Below are positions 1-9,809 of a stretch of 64,000 nucleotides of DNA, in pieces. The stretch is taken from positions 186,001-250,000 of the forward strand of contig CAVWSM010000025.1 in assembly GCA_963757805.1 (NCBI GenBank), given 5' to 3'. A model generated the notes under the pieces. That model was given only the letters and a program-made list of their open reading frames with translations. It was not told the origin of the DNA and did no database searches. The position numbers and the translations under genes are program-made. Numbering within the stretch: the stretch's first letter is position 1; every line of letters begins with the position of its first letter. Origin of the DNA: CAVWSM01 sp963757805 (GTDB lineage Bacteria > Actinomycetota > Actinomycetes > Jiangellales > Jiangellaceae).

Positions 1-316
1 CCCACATCTCGTTGTTGTTGGTCCAAGTACAGACGATCAGCAAATACATGGGGCCGTCGCACAGGTGGAGGATGACGAAGCCCAGGCCACCGGCGAGCTC
101 CAGCCGGCCGGAGCGCAGCTCGTCGGTGAGGAACGACCTTGCTTCCGCGCGAGACGCCGCCGGGATCGCCTCGCTCGGGCGGCGGATGTCGTACCACTTG
201 AGTCGGGCCCGGGCGGTGCCCAGGAGCACTCCCGGCTCCAGCAACTTGGGCCCGTGGCGGTAGCCCGGCGCCACCCCGAAGCGGTGTCCCGAAAGCTCCG
301 CGCTGGTCTGAGTCAT
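1..316 (-). CDS. conserved hypothetical protein, 3'-truncated by window edge
   Basis: The minus strand reads open from an ATG at 316 to the window edge, giving the first 105 residues of a longer soluble protein. It starts MTQTSAELSGHRFG and includes a conserved-looking stretch GTARARLKWYDI, then GFVILHLCDGPMYLLIVCTW. No signal peptide or membrane segment is visible. The layout resembles a small actinobacterial protein family that I have seen annotated only as hypothetical, so no function is proposed. Codons are strongly G/C at third positions, which supports a real gene. No clear Shine-Dalgarno precedes the ATG, so a leaderless transcript is possible. It is divergent from the Eis-like gene, and the 73-bp gap holds a cgtacg-rich imperfect palindrome at about 317-332. 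Confidence 0.75.
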   Translation of the reverse strand, partial: MTQTSAELSGHRFGVAPGYRHGPKLLEPGVLLGTARARLKWYDIRRPSEAIPAASRAEARSFLTDELRSGRLELAGGLGFVILHLCDGPMYLLIVCTWTNNNEMW

Positions 317-389
317 ACGTACGAACGTACGGCGGATCTCCGACAGAAAAGCCGTCGCGCGCAGCCGTCTCATCCATTAGACACGTGAC

Positions 390-1625
390 ATGAGCGGCGA
401 CGTGGCGATGCGCCCGATTGAGCCCGATGAGTTCCCCCGGTTCTTCGAGTGTTTCTTCCAGGCTCTCGGCTATGACCCGCGGGACGACGACCGCGATCTC
501 GAGCGCACCGTGTTCGAGCCGCAGCGCTCCCTCGCGGGTTTCGACGGCGATCGGATGGTCAGCACGGCCACCATTCTCAGCCACATGTTGTCCGTACCAG
601 GGGCAGTGCTGCCCGTTGCAGCCGTCACGATGGTCAGCGTCGCGCCGACGCATCGGCGCCGAGGCATCCTCACGCGCATGATGACGCGGCAGCTCTCAGA
701 TCTGCACGAGCAGGGAGCCGAGGCGATCGCAGCGTTGTGGGCATCGGAGGCCGGCATCTACGGGCGCTTCGGCTATGGCCTGGCGTCGCGTGGCGCAGCA
801 GTCAGCGGAGCAACCCGGTCGATGCAGTTCCCGCCATCCGTCGACCTCGGCGAGGGCCGCGTGCAGGTGCTGTCAGCGTCGGAAGCCGAGCCGCATCTCC
901 GCGCGATCTATGACGCCGTCCGGCCGAACATGCCGGGGTGGCTCGACCGGGACGGCAACTGGTGGCAGATACGACTGAACGATCCGGAGCGCCGACGGGA
1001 AGGTGCCACGGCTTTACGGTTCGCCGTGTATGTCGAGCCGTCCGGCGAGGCCAGCGGCTACGCGATCTATCGCATCAAGATGGAGTGGAACGACGCCGGT
1101 CCCAACGGAGAGATCCAGGTCACTGAGGTCGTGGCCACCACACCGCAGGCGTACGCCGCTGTCTGGTCCTTCCTGCTCAACCTGGACATGACGCGACGCA
1201 TCGTGTGGCGGTCCACGGCGCCGGACGAGCCGCTGCAGCATCTCGTGGGCGACCCTCGGGCCGTCCAGCTCCAGCTGGCCGACAACCTCTGGGTCCGACT
1301 CGTAGACGTCGACCGCGCTCTCGCGGCCCGCACCTATGCGCGCGACATCGACGTCGTGCTCGACGTGACCGACCCAACCTGCCCCTGGAATGTCGGCCGT
1401 TGGCGGCTGTCCGGCGACGGCAAGGGCGCGACGTGCACCCAGACTTCGGACCCGGCCGACCTCCAGCTGGCCGTCGCGGACCTCGGCGCGGCCTACCTCG
1501 GCGGTCCGTCCCTGGCTTCACTCGCGGCCGCCGGCCGGGTGCGGGAGCTGCACTCCGGGGCGTTGGCCGAGACCTCGCGCGCATTCAGCGGCGATCGCGC
1601 ACCGTGGTGCCTCGAGGTCTTCTGA
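390..1625 (+). CDS. Eis-like GNAT N-acetyltransferase
   Basis: This 411-residue protein matches the length and layout of the Eis family: an N-terminal GNAT domain (about residues 4-150), a second GNAT-like fold, and a C-terminal SCP2-like domain. The acetyl-CoA loop is visible as RRRGILTRMM around residue 90. It is followed by YGRFGYGLAS, which carries the conserved Tyr region of Eis. The protein ends in WCLEVF; in characterised Eis proteins the C-terminal Phe carboxylate acts in catalysis, and that feature is kept here. Family members acetylate amines of aminoglycosides, lysine side chains or small polyamines using acetyl-CoA in the cytoplasm; the substrate here is unknown. An alternative start is the ATG at 408 (MRPIEPDEF). 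Neither start has a strong ribosome site. Confidence 0.85.
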   Translation: MSGDVAMRPIEPDEFPRFFECFFQALGYDPRDDDRDLERTVFEPQRSLAGFDGDRMVSTATILSHMLSVPGAVLPVAAVTMVSVAPTHRRRGILTRMMTRQLSDLHEQGAEAIAALWASEAGIYGRFGYGLASRGAAVSGATRSMQFPPSVDLGEGRVQVLSASEAEPHLRAIYDAVRPNMPGWLDRDGNWWQIRLNDPERRREGATALRFAVYVEPSGEASGYAIYRIKMEWNDAGPNGEIQVTEVVATTPQAYAAVWSFLLNLDMTRRIVWRSTAPDEPLQHLVGDPRAVQLQLADNLWVRLVDVDRALAARTYARDIDVVLDVTDPTCPWNVGRWRLSGDGKGATCTQTSDPADLQLAVADLGAAYLGGPSLASLAAAGRVRELHSGALAETSRAFSGDRAPWCLEVF

Positions 1626-1670
1626 CACGGCGGGTGGTCGGTTTGTCCGACTCGGCATCGGGCATGATGC

Positions 1671-2603
1671 TTGACGAGGAGCGGGCCTGCACCTGCTGGT
1701 CGTGATGGGAAGTGGGTGTGTCGTGGTTGCGGTGATGATCGTCCGGCGACGTGCGGCACAGCGCTAGCCGTGGCCGGGAGGTACGGTCCGGGGTCGGGTG
1801 GACGCACTCGAGCCAGCCGCCACCATCACCCACGGGCTCGACTGACCAAGCGGGGCCGGCTCGCCATCGCTGTCCTGGTCGGGGCATCCGTGGTGGTGGT
1901 CGGCAACGTGCTCGGCTCGGTCCCTGAGGGCTCGACGCCGGAGAGGACGGCGCCCGCAGCGCAGGACAGCTCGACGACGACACCGCAGGCCGAGGCGCCC
2001 TCGGTGACAACCACCTCCCCGACGCCAACACCACCCCCCGTCGAGACACCGCCGCCCGCACCCCCGCCCATCACCGTGCCAGCCATCGGCCCGGGCACGT
2101 TCGTGGTTGCGCCCGGCACGGGCAACGCGGTGGGCGCCGGCCGCATGACCCGCTACACAGTCGAGGTCGAGACAGGCCTGCCGTTCGACCCCGTCGAGGT
2201 CGCCGCGTTTGTCGATGCCACGCTTGCTCACCCGCAGGGCTGGACGGCGGCCGGCTCGTACGCGTTCCAACGCGTCGACGCCAATCCCGACGTGCACGTG
2301 CGCATCTCGACTCCTGGCACCACCGATGCTCTGTGCGCTCCGCTGCAGACCAATGGCGAGGTGTCGTGCCGCAACAACGCCAACGTGGTGCTCAATGCCA
2401 AGCGCTGGGCGTTCGGCATCGAGGCCTACGTCGACGACCTCACGAGCTATCGGCACTACCTCGTCAACCACGAGATGGGCCACGCCATCGGTCATGGTCA
2501 CCGCGGGTGCCCGGGTGCAGGGCAGCCGGCGCCGGTGATGTTGCAGCAGACGTTCGGGCTCAACGGCTGCGTACGTAACGCCTGGCCCGCCGTCGCGCCC
2601 TGA
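1671..2603 (+). CDS. DUF3152 membrane-anchored zinc-metalloprotease-like protein
   Basis: The longest frame (310 residues, TTG start) has a basic N-terminus, one membrane segment (LAIAVLVGASVVVVGNVLG, about residues 62-80), a Thr/Pro-rich linker, and a C-terminal DUF3152 domain. That domain contains HEMGHAIGHGH, a HExxHxxGxxH-type zinc site, followed by the typical Cys and PAPVMLQQT segments. This suggests a cell-surface zinc protease or protease-like fold, but activity is not proven for the family. The true start is uncertain: the first 50 or so residues look poorly conserved, and the gene could begin closer to the membrane segment. It lies 45 bp after the acetyltransferase and just before another exported protein on the same strand. 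Confidence 0.8.
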   Translation: MTRSGPAPAGRDGKWVCRGCGDDRPATCGTALAVAGRYGPGSGGRTRASRHHHPRARLTKRGRLAIAVLVGASVVVVGNVLGSVPEGSTPERTAPAAQDSSTTTPQAEAPSVTTTSPTPTPPPVETPPPAPPPITVPAIGPGTFVVAPGTGNAVGAGRMTRYTVEVETGLPFDPVEVAAFVDATLAHPQGWTAAGSYAFQRVDANPDVHVRISTPGTTDALCAPLQTNGEVSCRNNANVVLNAKRWAFGIEAYVDDLTSYRHYLVNHEMGHAIGHGHRGCPGAGQPAPVMLQQTFGLNGCVRNAWPAVAP

Positions 2604-2673
2604 CGCAAACCTCGCAACCCATCCGAACCCGCCGCCAATACGAATCTGTGGCGAGTCATCTGGAGGGTGTGCG

Positions 2674-4284
2674 ATGGCGCGTCGACTCGTCGCTGTGGCC
2701 GGTGCGGTCTGCCTGGCCGGTCTGCTTACCGCGCTGCCGGCTGTGGCGGCACCGTCGGCCAAGGGTGCGGCCGACGTAGATGTGGTAGCGGTCGGGCCGG
2801 GCAACGCGATCCCCGACGGGCACGTCGAGTACCGCATCGAGGTCACCAACCGCGGCCCGGCGGATGCCAAGGACGTCATCGCGGTCGCCGAGGTCTCGAG
2901 GCCTTTCGCGCTGACCGAGCTCACCCCGGAGGCCGCTCTCATCGCAGGCACGGCGACCTGGCAGCTCGGGGCACTGGCGGCAGGGGAGTCGCGCTCACTC
3001 GTGATGGCTGGACCGGCACCTGACGCCAGGCGACTCACGGTGAGCGCCTCAGCCACGTCGCCGACGCCTGACCCTGACCCAAGCAACAACGATGGCTCGG
3101 ACGGCCGTGCGCAAGTTCGCACGCGGATCGACGTGCCGCCGACACCCCCGCCACCGCCGCCTCCCGCGGCGGATCCGACACCGGCTCCGACCTCGACACC
3201 TGCGCCGACCCCTACCCCGGCGCCAACGACGCCGCAGCCACCCGCGTCACCGGCTCCCGCCAACAACCCACCCGTCGTTGCTGTGGGCGGCCACTCCACC
3301 TCGGCGATGGTGCCGGTAAGTGGACGAGCGGTCGCGGTCGACTCCGATGCCGGCCAGACGCTCACCTTCTCGCTGGCTGCGTCACCCCGCTCCGCAGTGG
3401 TCGACCTGACGTCGGACGGAAACTACAAGTACGCGCCACGCGGCGGGTTCACCGGCCGCGACTCGTTCACCGTGCGCGCCTGCGACTCCGGCGCTCCGCC
3501 CCTTTGCAGCGACGCGGAGGTCGTCGTCACCGTCGTGCCCGCGCCTAGCGCCGACACCGTCATGACGTGGGCAGGTGTCCGCGTGCGCATCGACGTACGC
3601 ATCAATGACCGCGGCGAGAGCCAACGCCCGCAGTGGACCACGTGGGCGTCACACGGCAGCGGGCGCGAGGACAGCGGCGGCGCCATGGTCTACACACCGC
3701 GCGACGGATTCACCGGATGGGACACGATGCGCTATCGCAGCTGCGCGCCGAGTGCTCCTGACGTGTGCTCCGAGCAAGTGCTCACCGTCGGGGTGCGGCC
3801 ACGCGCTGAAGACGACGTCGTAAGAACCTCGAACGCCCAACCTGTGCGCGTCGAAGCGATGGCCAACGACGCCGGCGACGCAGGCGATCCGGTCATTGTC
3901 GATCAACCGGAAGACGGCACGGTGCGCGTGCTCGACGACGGCGACCTTCTCTACACCCCCGAAGCTGCGGCTGCGGGAGACGACGCATACGACGACGAGT
4001 TCGCCTACCAGGTGTGCAGTGACAACGCCGCGGAGCTCTGCGACACGGCTGTTGTCGAGGTGGCCATGGAGCTTCCCGACGAGTCCTTGGACCTTGACAC
4101 GTGGCTCGACGAGCTCGATCCGTCCCCTCCGGTTGATGAACCTGTCGCGGCAGCGCAAGCCGCCACCCGACCGGACGAGACCGTGTCGTGGGCGTCGGTC
4201 GGCGCACTCGCGTTCGGCGGATGGGTCCTGGGAGCCTTCGTCTGGCGCCGACGCCCGGCCTGGCTGCGCCGCGAGGGCACTTGA
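2674..4284 (+). CDS. secreted, membrane-anchored DUF11/cadherin-like repeat protein
   Basis: The 536-residue product starts with a clear signal peptide (MARRLVAVAGAVCLAGLLTA, cleavage near AVAAPS). A DUF11-type adhesion-like domain follows at about residues 30-125 (VEYRIEVTNRGPADAKDV). Next comes a Pro/Ala/Thr linker (about 150-195), then three Ig/cadherin-like modules that each carry a G-F-T-G-x-D-x-x-x-Y/V-R-x-C signature. A C-terminal membrane helix (about 505-525) is followed by Arg-rich residues, consistent with anchoring in the membrane. GGAGGG lies a few bases upstream of the ATG and supports the start. It probably extends from the cell surface; binding partners are unknown. The neighbouring DUF3152 gene and the downstream secreted peptidase make this an exported-protein block. 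Confidence 0.82.
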   Translation: MARRLVAVAGAVCLAGLLTALPAVAAPSAKGAADVDVVAVGPGNAIPDGHVEYRIEVTNRGPADAKDVIAVAEVSRPFALTELTPEAALIAGTATWQLGALAAGESRSLVMAGPAPDARRLTVSASATSPTPDPDPSNNDGSDGRAQVRTRIDVPPTPPPPPPPAADPTPAPTSTPAPTPTPAPTTPQPPASPAPANNPPVVAVGGHSTSAMVPVSGRAVAVDSDAGQTLTFSLAASPRSAVVDLTSDGNYKYAPRGGFTGRDSFTVRACDSGAPPLCSDAEVVVTVVPAPSADTVMTWAGVRVRIDVRINDRGESQRPQWTTWASHGSGREDSGGAMVYTPRDGFTGWDTMRYRSCAPSAPDVCSEQVLTVGVRPRAEDDVVRTSNAQPVRVEAMANDAGDAGDPVIVDQPEDGTVRVLDDGDLLYTPEAAAAGDDAYDDEFAYQVCSDNAAELCDTAVVEVAMELPDESLDLDTWLDELDPSPPVDEPVAAAQAATRPDETVSWASVGALAFGGWVLGAFVWRRRPAWLRREGT

Positions 4285-4291
4285 CCGTAAC

Positions 4292-4347
4292 GATCATGGA
4301 GAAGCCCACCACCCGAATTGCCGAGGGTGGTGGGCTTCTCCATGATC
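4292..4347. repeat. dispersed palindromic repeat, copy 1 (convergent-gene hairpin)
   Basis: Perfect 23-nt inverted arms at 4292-4314 and 4325-4347 flank a 10-nt loop. The element sits 7 bp after the stop of the surface-protein gene and 22 bp after the converging M36 peptidase gene, so it could end transcription from both sides. There is no U-tract. Nearly the same arm sequence recurs at 48707-48768, so it is a dispersed repeat and not only a local terminator. The arms have a core that reads MEKPTT if translated, which is incidental. Confidence 0.9.
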
Positions 4348-4369
4348 AACGGCTCAGGAGCCGGTCGAG

Positions 4370-7295
4370 CTAGTGCATGAACGCCTGGAACTCGGCGATC
4401 CGCACGTTGCCACTCTGTGCGCTGGCTGTGGCGCAGTCGGTGTTGGCCCGCGGATCGGCGTCCTGCTCACCGGCGAAGTCGGGACCACCTGTGCACTGGT
4501 TGGTCAGCACTTCGATCCGCAGGTGCGTCGCTCGGGTCCGTCGGGATGTCGAACGACTTGATCTCCAGCTCCGTAGAGCGTGGCCGCGGCGCAACCGACG
4601 GAAAGGCATCGGCCGAGCTCGTGAACACGGCCTGGAATCGTCCGCGGCCGCGCAGGCGACCTGCGCGGACTGGAGGCACGCCAGGACTCGGAACGACCGC
4701 AACGCGGAGAATCTGCTCTGCGTGGCCGAGTCCGGATCGGTGGGGATCGGCGGCCGCAGCTGGGCGCTCACCTGGACGCGGCCGCACCTGTGACGCCGCC
4801 CGCCAGATCGACCGTCACCTGCTTTCCGGCGACAGGGCTGCCGAGCGACGCCCAGTTGGTCGCCTCGTCATCGTCGACGAGCGCGCCAGGTCGATGCCGT
4901 CGCCCGCCACCGTGGCACCGGCCGAGCTGGAGGCAAGGTTGGCACGCATCTTCACCGGCAGATCACGGACCTGCCTGACTTGAGGGTGAACTTGTCGAGG
5001 CGGGCGTGCCCACGACCGGGTGCCGAACAATGAAGTCGTACGCGCCCGGAACGAGGTTTGCCTGGGCCGGGAGTGCGGTCGCGGGATCGGTGTCGGCAAT
5101 CGGAACGGCACGTGCCTGGTAGTCGCCGACGAAGAGCTGTGCACCGGCAAACCAGCGTGTCATTCTCGCCGACCGGCAGGAAGCTTCACCGTTGCCTCAT
5201 TGGCGAACGGCGAGAGGAAACTCGGCACCGGGTCGGCGTCGTGTGGCCGTTGCTCGAGGCCCCCTGCCCCAGCCCGCGCTTGGCGAACGCGTTCCAGAGC
5301 AGGTCCTGGTTGGCGCCGCCGAACCGGATCTGGTCGGCGGCGAGCAGCGCGTCGCTCGCGTCGACCATGGCTCGTTGTCGCGATGGCCATGAGCAGGAAC
5401 GAGTCGAACACCAACTGCACCCAGCGTCGGTTGCCCGGGCAGGCAGTCACCGGCGTCTCGCCGTTGGCACAGGACTTCTGCAGCGCCGGGTCGCCGGCGC
5501 CGTACCGCTGCATCATCGCCGACCTGATGTCGACGTTGGTCGCGCTCCAGAGCTCACCTGAGGCGTGCACCTGCAGACCGACGAAGTCATAGTCGACGCT
5601 GCTGTAGTTGAGCGGGCTGTCGCTCATGTTGTAGTTGCGGATGCCCGCGTCGGGGTCACCCGTCACGTACGGCCCGATCGTGAACGCCTGCCTGCCCGGG
5701 CGCGGCATACCCGTGCTCGAACAGGTACTCGACCGCCATGAGGTCCGACCAGCTCTCGCTCATGCCCTGCGGCGAGTCCAAGCCGTCGTCCGGTCCGGCA
5801 ACCATCCGGTTGGTGATGGCGTGTGTGTACTCGTGGGCGATCACCGACATGTCGAAGTCACCGTCGACGCAGGGTGCGTAGAAGATGCCGGGGAGCGGTT
5901 GCCACAGATACATGTTGGTGATCGGGGCGATGCCGTCGTCTGGCGTGATCTGGTTGGCATTGTCCCGCGCCGGGAAGAGTCGGCGGGTTGCCGCCGCTGA
6001 CGCCACCTGCCTGGGCGTTGCCCCGCTCGAAGTCGTTACCGTCCTCGCCGCGTCCGAAGTTGTCGCCCTGCAGGTTCCACGCCGTCTCCGTGAAGCCGAG
6101 GTGGTAGGACCAGTCGTGCATGCGGTTGTGCATCGCGAACAGGTTGGCCCGCGCCGCGTCGATGTCGTTGCGTTGCGGAGATGTGAACGTGGTGTCGGGG
6201 TTACAGCGTCTCCTCGAACCATTGGTTGGTCCAGTCGTAGACGTAGTCCCGATTCGGCCGGGCCGTCGCCGTCTCAGTGCCGACAGTACCCGGCGTTGTT
6301 GCTGTTCCAGTTGTGCACGGCGAACGAGTTGTTGCCACGTGTGGTGTTCGTCGACGTGCCGGTCGCCGGGTCGACATCCCAGGCCAACGGAGACGCGCTC
6401 GTCCCGACAGCCTCGTCGCACTGCGCGTCGGGAGTGAAGCACCAGCGCACTCGCGTGTCGTTTGTCGAGTAGTCGACCGGTGGCGAGCTCGGGAAGACCT
6501 CCCACTCCGGGTTGTCCTCCTCGTGGTCGACGAGGTTCTCCCGGACGAGGATGCTGCCGTCGCGAGCGTCGACGAAGGTCGAGAAGGCGACGGGATGCGG
6601 CCGCGTTGGCGATCAATGTGACCTTGTACGCCGCTCGCGCACCGATCGGCCGTCGGGACGGCGACGAGCTCCGTCGTCATGCGTGTCTGCGGCGTCGACG
6701 CCCGGCGTCCGCTAGAGCGATCCGTACCGCTTCGTCCTCGCTCAGCGTGGCCGGCTCCGGCGCAGCCGCATCTTGGGCCAGCGACGAGGTCACGTGCCAG
6801 ACCTCCCCGCCTCGCACACCGACGGCCAGGAGGCCGTCGTAGCCCGCGACGAGGTCGCCGAACCGCTGTCGGAACAGCACGGCCGCACCGTCGCCGATCG
6901 GGTTGACGCTCACCACCTCGAGGGCCGCGGCGCCGCTCTCGGTCAGCCCGAGGACGTCCCGGTTGCCCTGCGACGTACGCCGTGGCGGCGGCTACCGGGT
7001 CGGCCGGCAGACCAGTCGCCAGCGGCTCCGTGGTTCCGGTGAGAACCGCGGGTGTGCCGAGATCGTTGAAGCGGGCTGCCACGCCGGGCGCCGCCGCCTG
7101 TGTCCGCTGTGGTGCCGCCGGCGCTACGACGCCCTGGCGGTTGTCCACCACTTTCTCGGCCTGCTGGTCGCCCTGCAGCACCGGGCCTTCCACCGGATCG
7201 CCGGGAGCAGCGTTGCTCCCCGGCCCGACTGCGAGGGTGAGCGACGCGACGGTCATCGCGGCCACCAACGCAAACGCACGAGAGTGTGTGCGCAT
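4370..7295 (-). CDS. secreted M36 (fungalysin-type) metallopeptidase, multiply frameshifted
   Basis: The span of about 975 codons matches a full-length M36 protease, but the reading frame changes at least seven times. In order it shows a signal peptide (MRTHSRAFALVAAMTVASLT) and an FTP-like propeptide region (VSVNPIGDGAAVLFRQRFGD). The M36 segments ENLVDHEEDNPEWEVFPSSP and DIDAARANLFAMHNRMHDWS follow. Then comes the zinc site HEYTHAITNRM with the downstream ligand region MSESWSDLMAVEY. The C-terminal galactose-binding-like tail ends THLRIEVLTNQCTGG to VRIAEFQAFMH. GGAGGTGAGG is well placed before the ATG at 7295. Such enzymes are secreted zinc proteases. The conserved segments all survive, so indel errors are likelier than decay, although a true pseudogene cannot be excluded. 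Confidence 0.82.
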
Positions 7296-7429
7296 GGTCC
7301 CCTCACCTCCTCGGCGGCCTCCATTGGCCGCCGTACGGAACCCGCGCGCGCTTACCCACGAAACCGCTTTCCTAATCCTGGATCGAGCGCCGATGTATCT
7401 CGGGCGGCCGGCCCCGGCTCTTGTCAGGC

Positions 7430-7651
7430 GTGAGCACTAAGCGCGACCATCGCCCGCACCGGCCCAACAGCGAGCCGGCGCTGCCCGTTGCGCGGGCGAG
7501 GTTCATGCCGCTCCAGCTGCCGGAGGTGTCCCGGGCACCGCGCCAGCAACGACTGGAGGCGGCTCGATTGACCCGAGCGCAGCGAGGTGTCGGCCTGGTG
7601 ACGCGACTCGCGCGGCTCCTGCACGTGCGCACTGCCCGGCCCGCGGCCTGA
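7430..7651 (+). CDS. possible small basic protein, unrecognised
   Basis: A 73-codon frame from a GTG (or TTG at 7421) encodes a highly basic peptide containing RARFMPLQLPEVSRAPRQQR and ending TRLARLLHVRTARPAA. Codon third positions are mostly G or C, which fits local coding bias, but no good ribosome site precedes it and I recognise no family. It fills most of the gap between the M36 peptidase start (divergent) and the XRE regulator. The rest of the gap, 7296-7429 and 7652-7712, shows only the peptidase ribosome site and the regulator leader. Confidence 0.35.
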   Translation: MSTKRDHRPHRPNSEPALPVARARFMPLQLPEVSRAPRQQRLEAARLTRAQRGVGLVTRLARLLHVRTARPAA

Positions 7652-7712
7652 CCGGCCGAGCCCGCACCGTTCAACCACGCTGTACGATCGGCCCGAGAAA
7701 GGGGTCGATCGC

Positions 7713-8387
7713 TTGGCGCACACCATGCCCCCCGTCGGCGACCGGATTCGCTCGGAGCGGTTGCGCCGCGGTTTGTCCGTGCGCGGCCTCGCCCGCGAGG
7801 TGGGGGTGTCGGCCAGCTTGGTGTCCCAGATCGAAACCGGGCGCAGCCGTCCCTCGGTGAGCACGCTGTACGCGATCACCAAAGCTCTCGGCATTTCCGT
7901 GGAGGACGTGTTCGACACTGCTGGCGCCGCTGCGTCGACACGAGTTTCGGGATTGCCCGGCCCGCTGGCCGCGGTCGCCCACGCTCTAGCCGCCGCACCC
8001 GCACCGACCCCGCTACCCAGCGGCATCGACCCGACCACTGAGCGCTCGCTCGGGCCACACGTGGGCCCTGACCAGCGCGAGATCCTCGAGCTCGACTCGG
8101 GAGTCACCTGGGAGCTGCTCGGGCGCGTCCCCGGAGCGCACGTCGACTTCCTCCTCGTGACCTATGCGCCCGGCGGCACGTCGTCGAGCACAGGCCAGCT
8201 GATGCGCCACTCGGGAGTGGAGTACGGGTATCTCACCTCGGGCGAGCTCGTCCTCACCCTCGGCTTTGACGACCTCGTCATGCGCCCAGGCGACGCCGTG
8301 TCCTTCGCGTCGACCACACCCCACCGCTACCGCAACGACGGCACCGAACCGGCCATCGGCATCTGGTGCGTCATCGAGACGGACTGA
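7713..8387 (+). CDS. XRE-family regulator with C-terminal cupin
   Basis: The 224-residue protein has an N-terminal XRE helix-turn-helix (about residues 9-65; recognition region LAREVGVSASLVSQIETGRS). A C-terminal cupin (about 135-222) contains MRPGDAVSFASTTPHRYRND. This architecture is that of SutR/PuuR-type regulators, which bind a small ligand in the cupin and control an adjacent catabolic operon. It starts at TTG 7713, which sits behind AAAGGGG at suitable spacing; an ATG at 7725 is the alternative. It lies directly upstream of, and in the same direction as, the M24/E1/amidohydrolase operon, so it is the likely local regulator of that pathway. Confidence 0.85.
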   Translation: MAHTMPPVGDRIRSERLRRGLSVRGLAREVGVSASLVSQIETGRSRPSVSTLYAITKALGISVEDVFDTAGAAASTRVSGLPGPLAAVAHALAAAPAPTPLPSGIDPTTERSLGPHVGPDQREILELDSGVTWELLGRVPGAHVDFLLVTYAPGGTSSSTGQLMRHSGVEYGYLTSGELVLTLGFDDLVMRPGDAVSFASTTPHRYRNDGTEPAIGIWCVIETD

Positions 8388-8490
8388 GCACCGGCCGCGC
8401 TCCGCAAGATTCTGCCGTCCTGCCTCTAGCCACGGCATGTTCAGTCCTCGTAACTTCTACTTAACAGGCGGCACCCTGCGGGGAGGACCG

Positions 8491-9809
8491 ATGGCGATCC
8501 GCACCTACGGGCCGAACGCGGTCGACTGGGAGCAACGGGTCGACCTCGACCGACTGCGTACGCAACGCCTGCAGCGGCTCAGCGACCACCTCGAGCGCTC
8601 GGACCTCGGGTCACTCCTGACATTCGACTTCTCCAACATCCGCTACATGACATCGACCCACATCGGCACGTGGGCGATGGACAAGCTGATCCGCTTCGCG
8701 TTGCTCCCCCGCGGTGGTGAGCCGGTGATCTGGGACTTCGGCTCCGCGGCCAGGCACCACCAGCTCTACAACCCGTGGCTCGACGGCACGAACCGTGCTC
8801 GGGCCGGCATCTCGACGCTGCGAGGCGCATTCCACCCCGACGCCGGCATCGCCCAGGAGGTCGCCCGCAAGATCGCCACACATCTGCGCGAGCGCGGTCT
8901 CGCCAACGACCCGGTCGGCGTTGATCTGGTCGAGATGCCGATCCTCGCCGCCCTGCAGGCCGAAGGGCTCGACGTCGTCGACGGGCAGCAGGTGTTCCTC
9001 GAGGCACGCCGCATCAAGACACCTGACGAGATCGCGCTGCTCGCGCAGGCCTGCTCGATGGTCGACGCGGCCTATGACGAGCTCTACGCCTTCCTGCGGC
9101 CGGCGTCCGCGAGAACGAGTGCGTCGGACTCGTCGCCAACGTGCTCTATGGCCTCGGCAGCGAGTACGTCGAGGGCGTCAATGCCATCTCCGGCGAGCGC
9201 TGCTCGCCGCACCCACACGTCTACAGCGACCGCGTCATCCGTCCGGGCGACCCGGCGTTCTTCGACATCCTGCACAGCCACCTGGGCTACCGGACGTGCT
9301 ACTACCGCACGTTCGCCGTCGGGAGCGCCTCGCCCCGCCCAGCGCGATGCGTACGTCCGATGCCGCGAGTTCATGGACAGCGCGATCGCCATGGTCAAGC
9401 CCGGGGTGACCACCGCCGACATCGTCGAGCTGTGGCCGCGCGCGCAGGACTTCGGCTTCCCCGACGAGGAGGCCGCGTTCGCGCTGCAGTACGGCCACGG
9501 CGTGGGCCTGTCGATCTGGGAGAAGCCCATCTTCAGCCGGCTGGTGTCCCTCGACCATCCCGAGGTGCTCGAGGAGGGCATGGTGTTCGCGCTCGAGACC
9601 TACTGGCCGGCCGGCGACGGCTGGTCGGCGGCGCGCATCGAGGAGGAGGTCGTCGTCACGGCGGAAGGGTGCGAAGTCATCACGAAGTTCCCCGCCGAGG
9701 AGCTGCTCGTCGCCGGCGCAAGTACTGGACCGTCGGCGGCCAGCTCGACACGTTGCGTGAGTCGCAGTCGCACCTCAACACCGCCGCCGGCCGGGGCGAG
9801 GCGCCGTGA
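8491..9809 (+). CDS. M24-family (creatinase/prolidase-fold) protein, frameshifted
   Basis: The start ATG follows GGGAGGA at 8481-8487. The N-terminal creatinase-like domain reads SLLTFDFSNIRYMTSTHIGT. The pita-bread domain shows HPHVYSDRVIRPGDPAFFDI, GHGVGLSIWEKPIF, VFALETYW and ARIEEEVVV. These supply the first Asp, the His and both Glu metal ligands, but the second Asp position is Cys (GYRTCYYRTF). The protein may therefore bind metal differently or work without it, as creatinase does. At least three frame changes occur (near 9105, 9340 and 9720). Members of this fold cleave C-N or C-S bonds of small molecules, including prolidases, creatinase and DMSP lyase DddP. The stop overlaps the start of the E1 alpha gene, so it is translationally coupled to a catabolic operon. 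Confidence 0.75.

Noticed and set aside
1764..3365. Long minus-strand open frame over the DUF3152 and surface-protein genes
   Set aside because: Low-complexity Gly/Arg-rich shadow spanning two real genes with signal peptide and HExxH motif on the plus strand.
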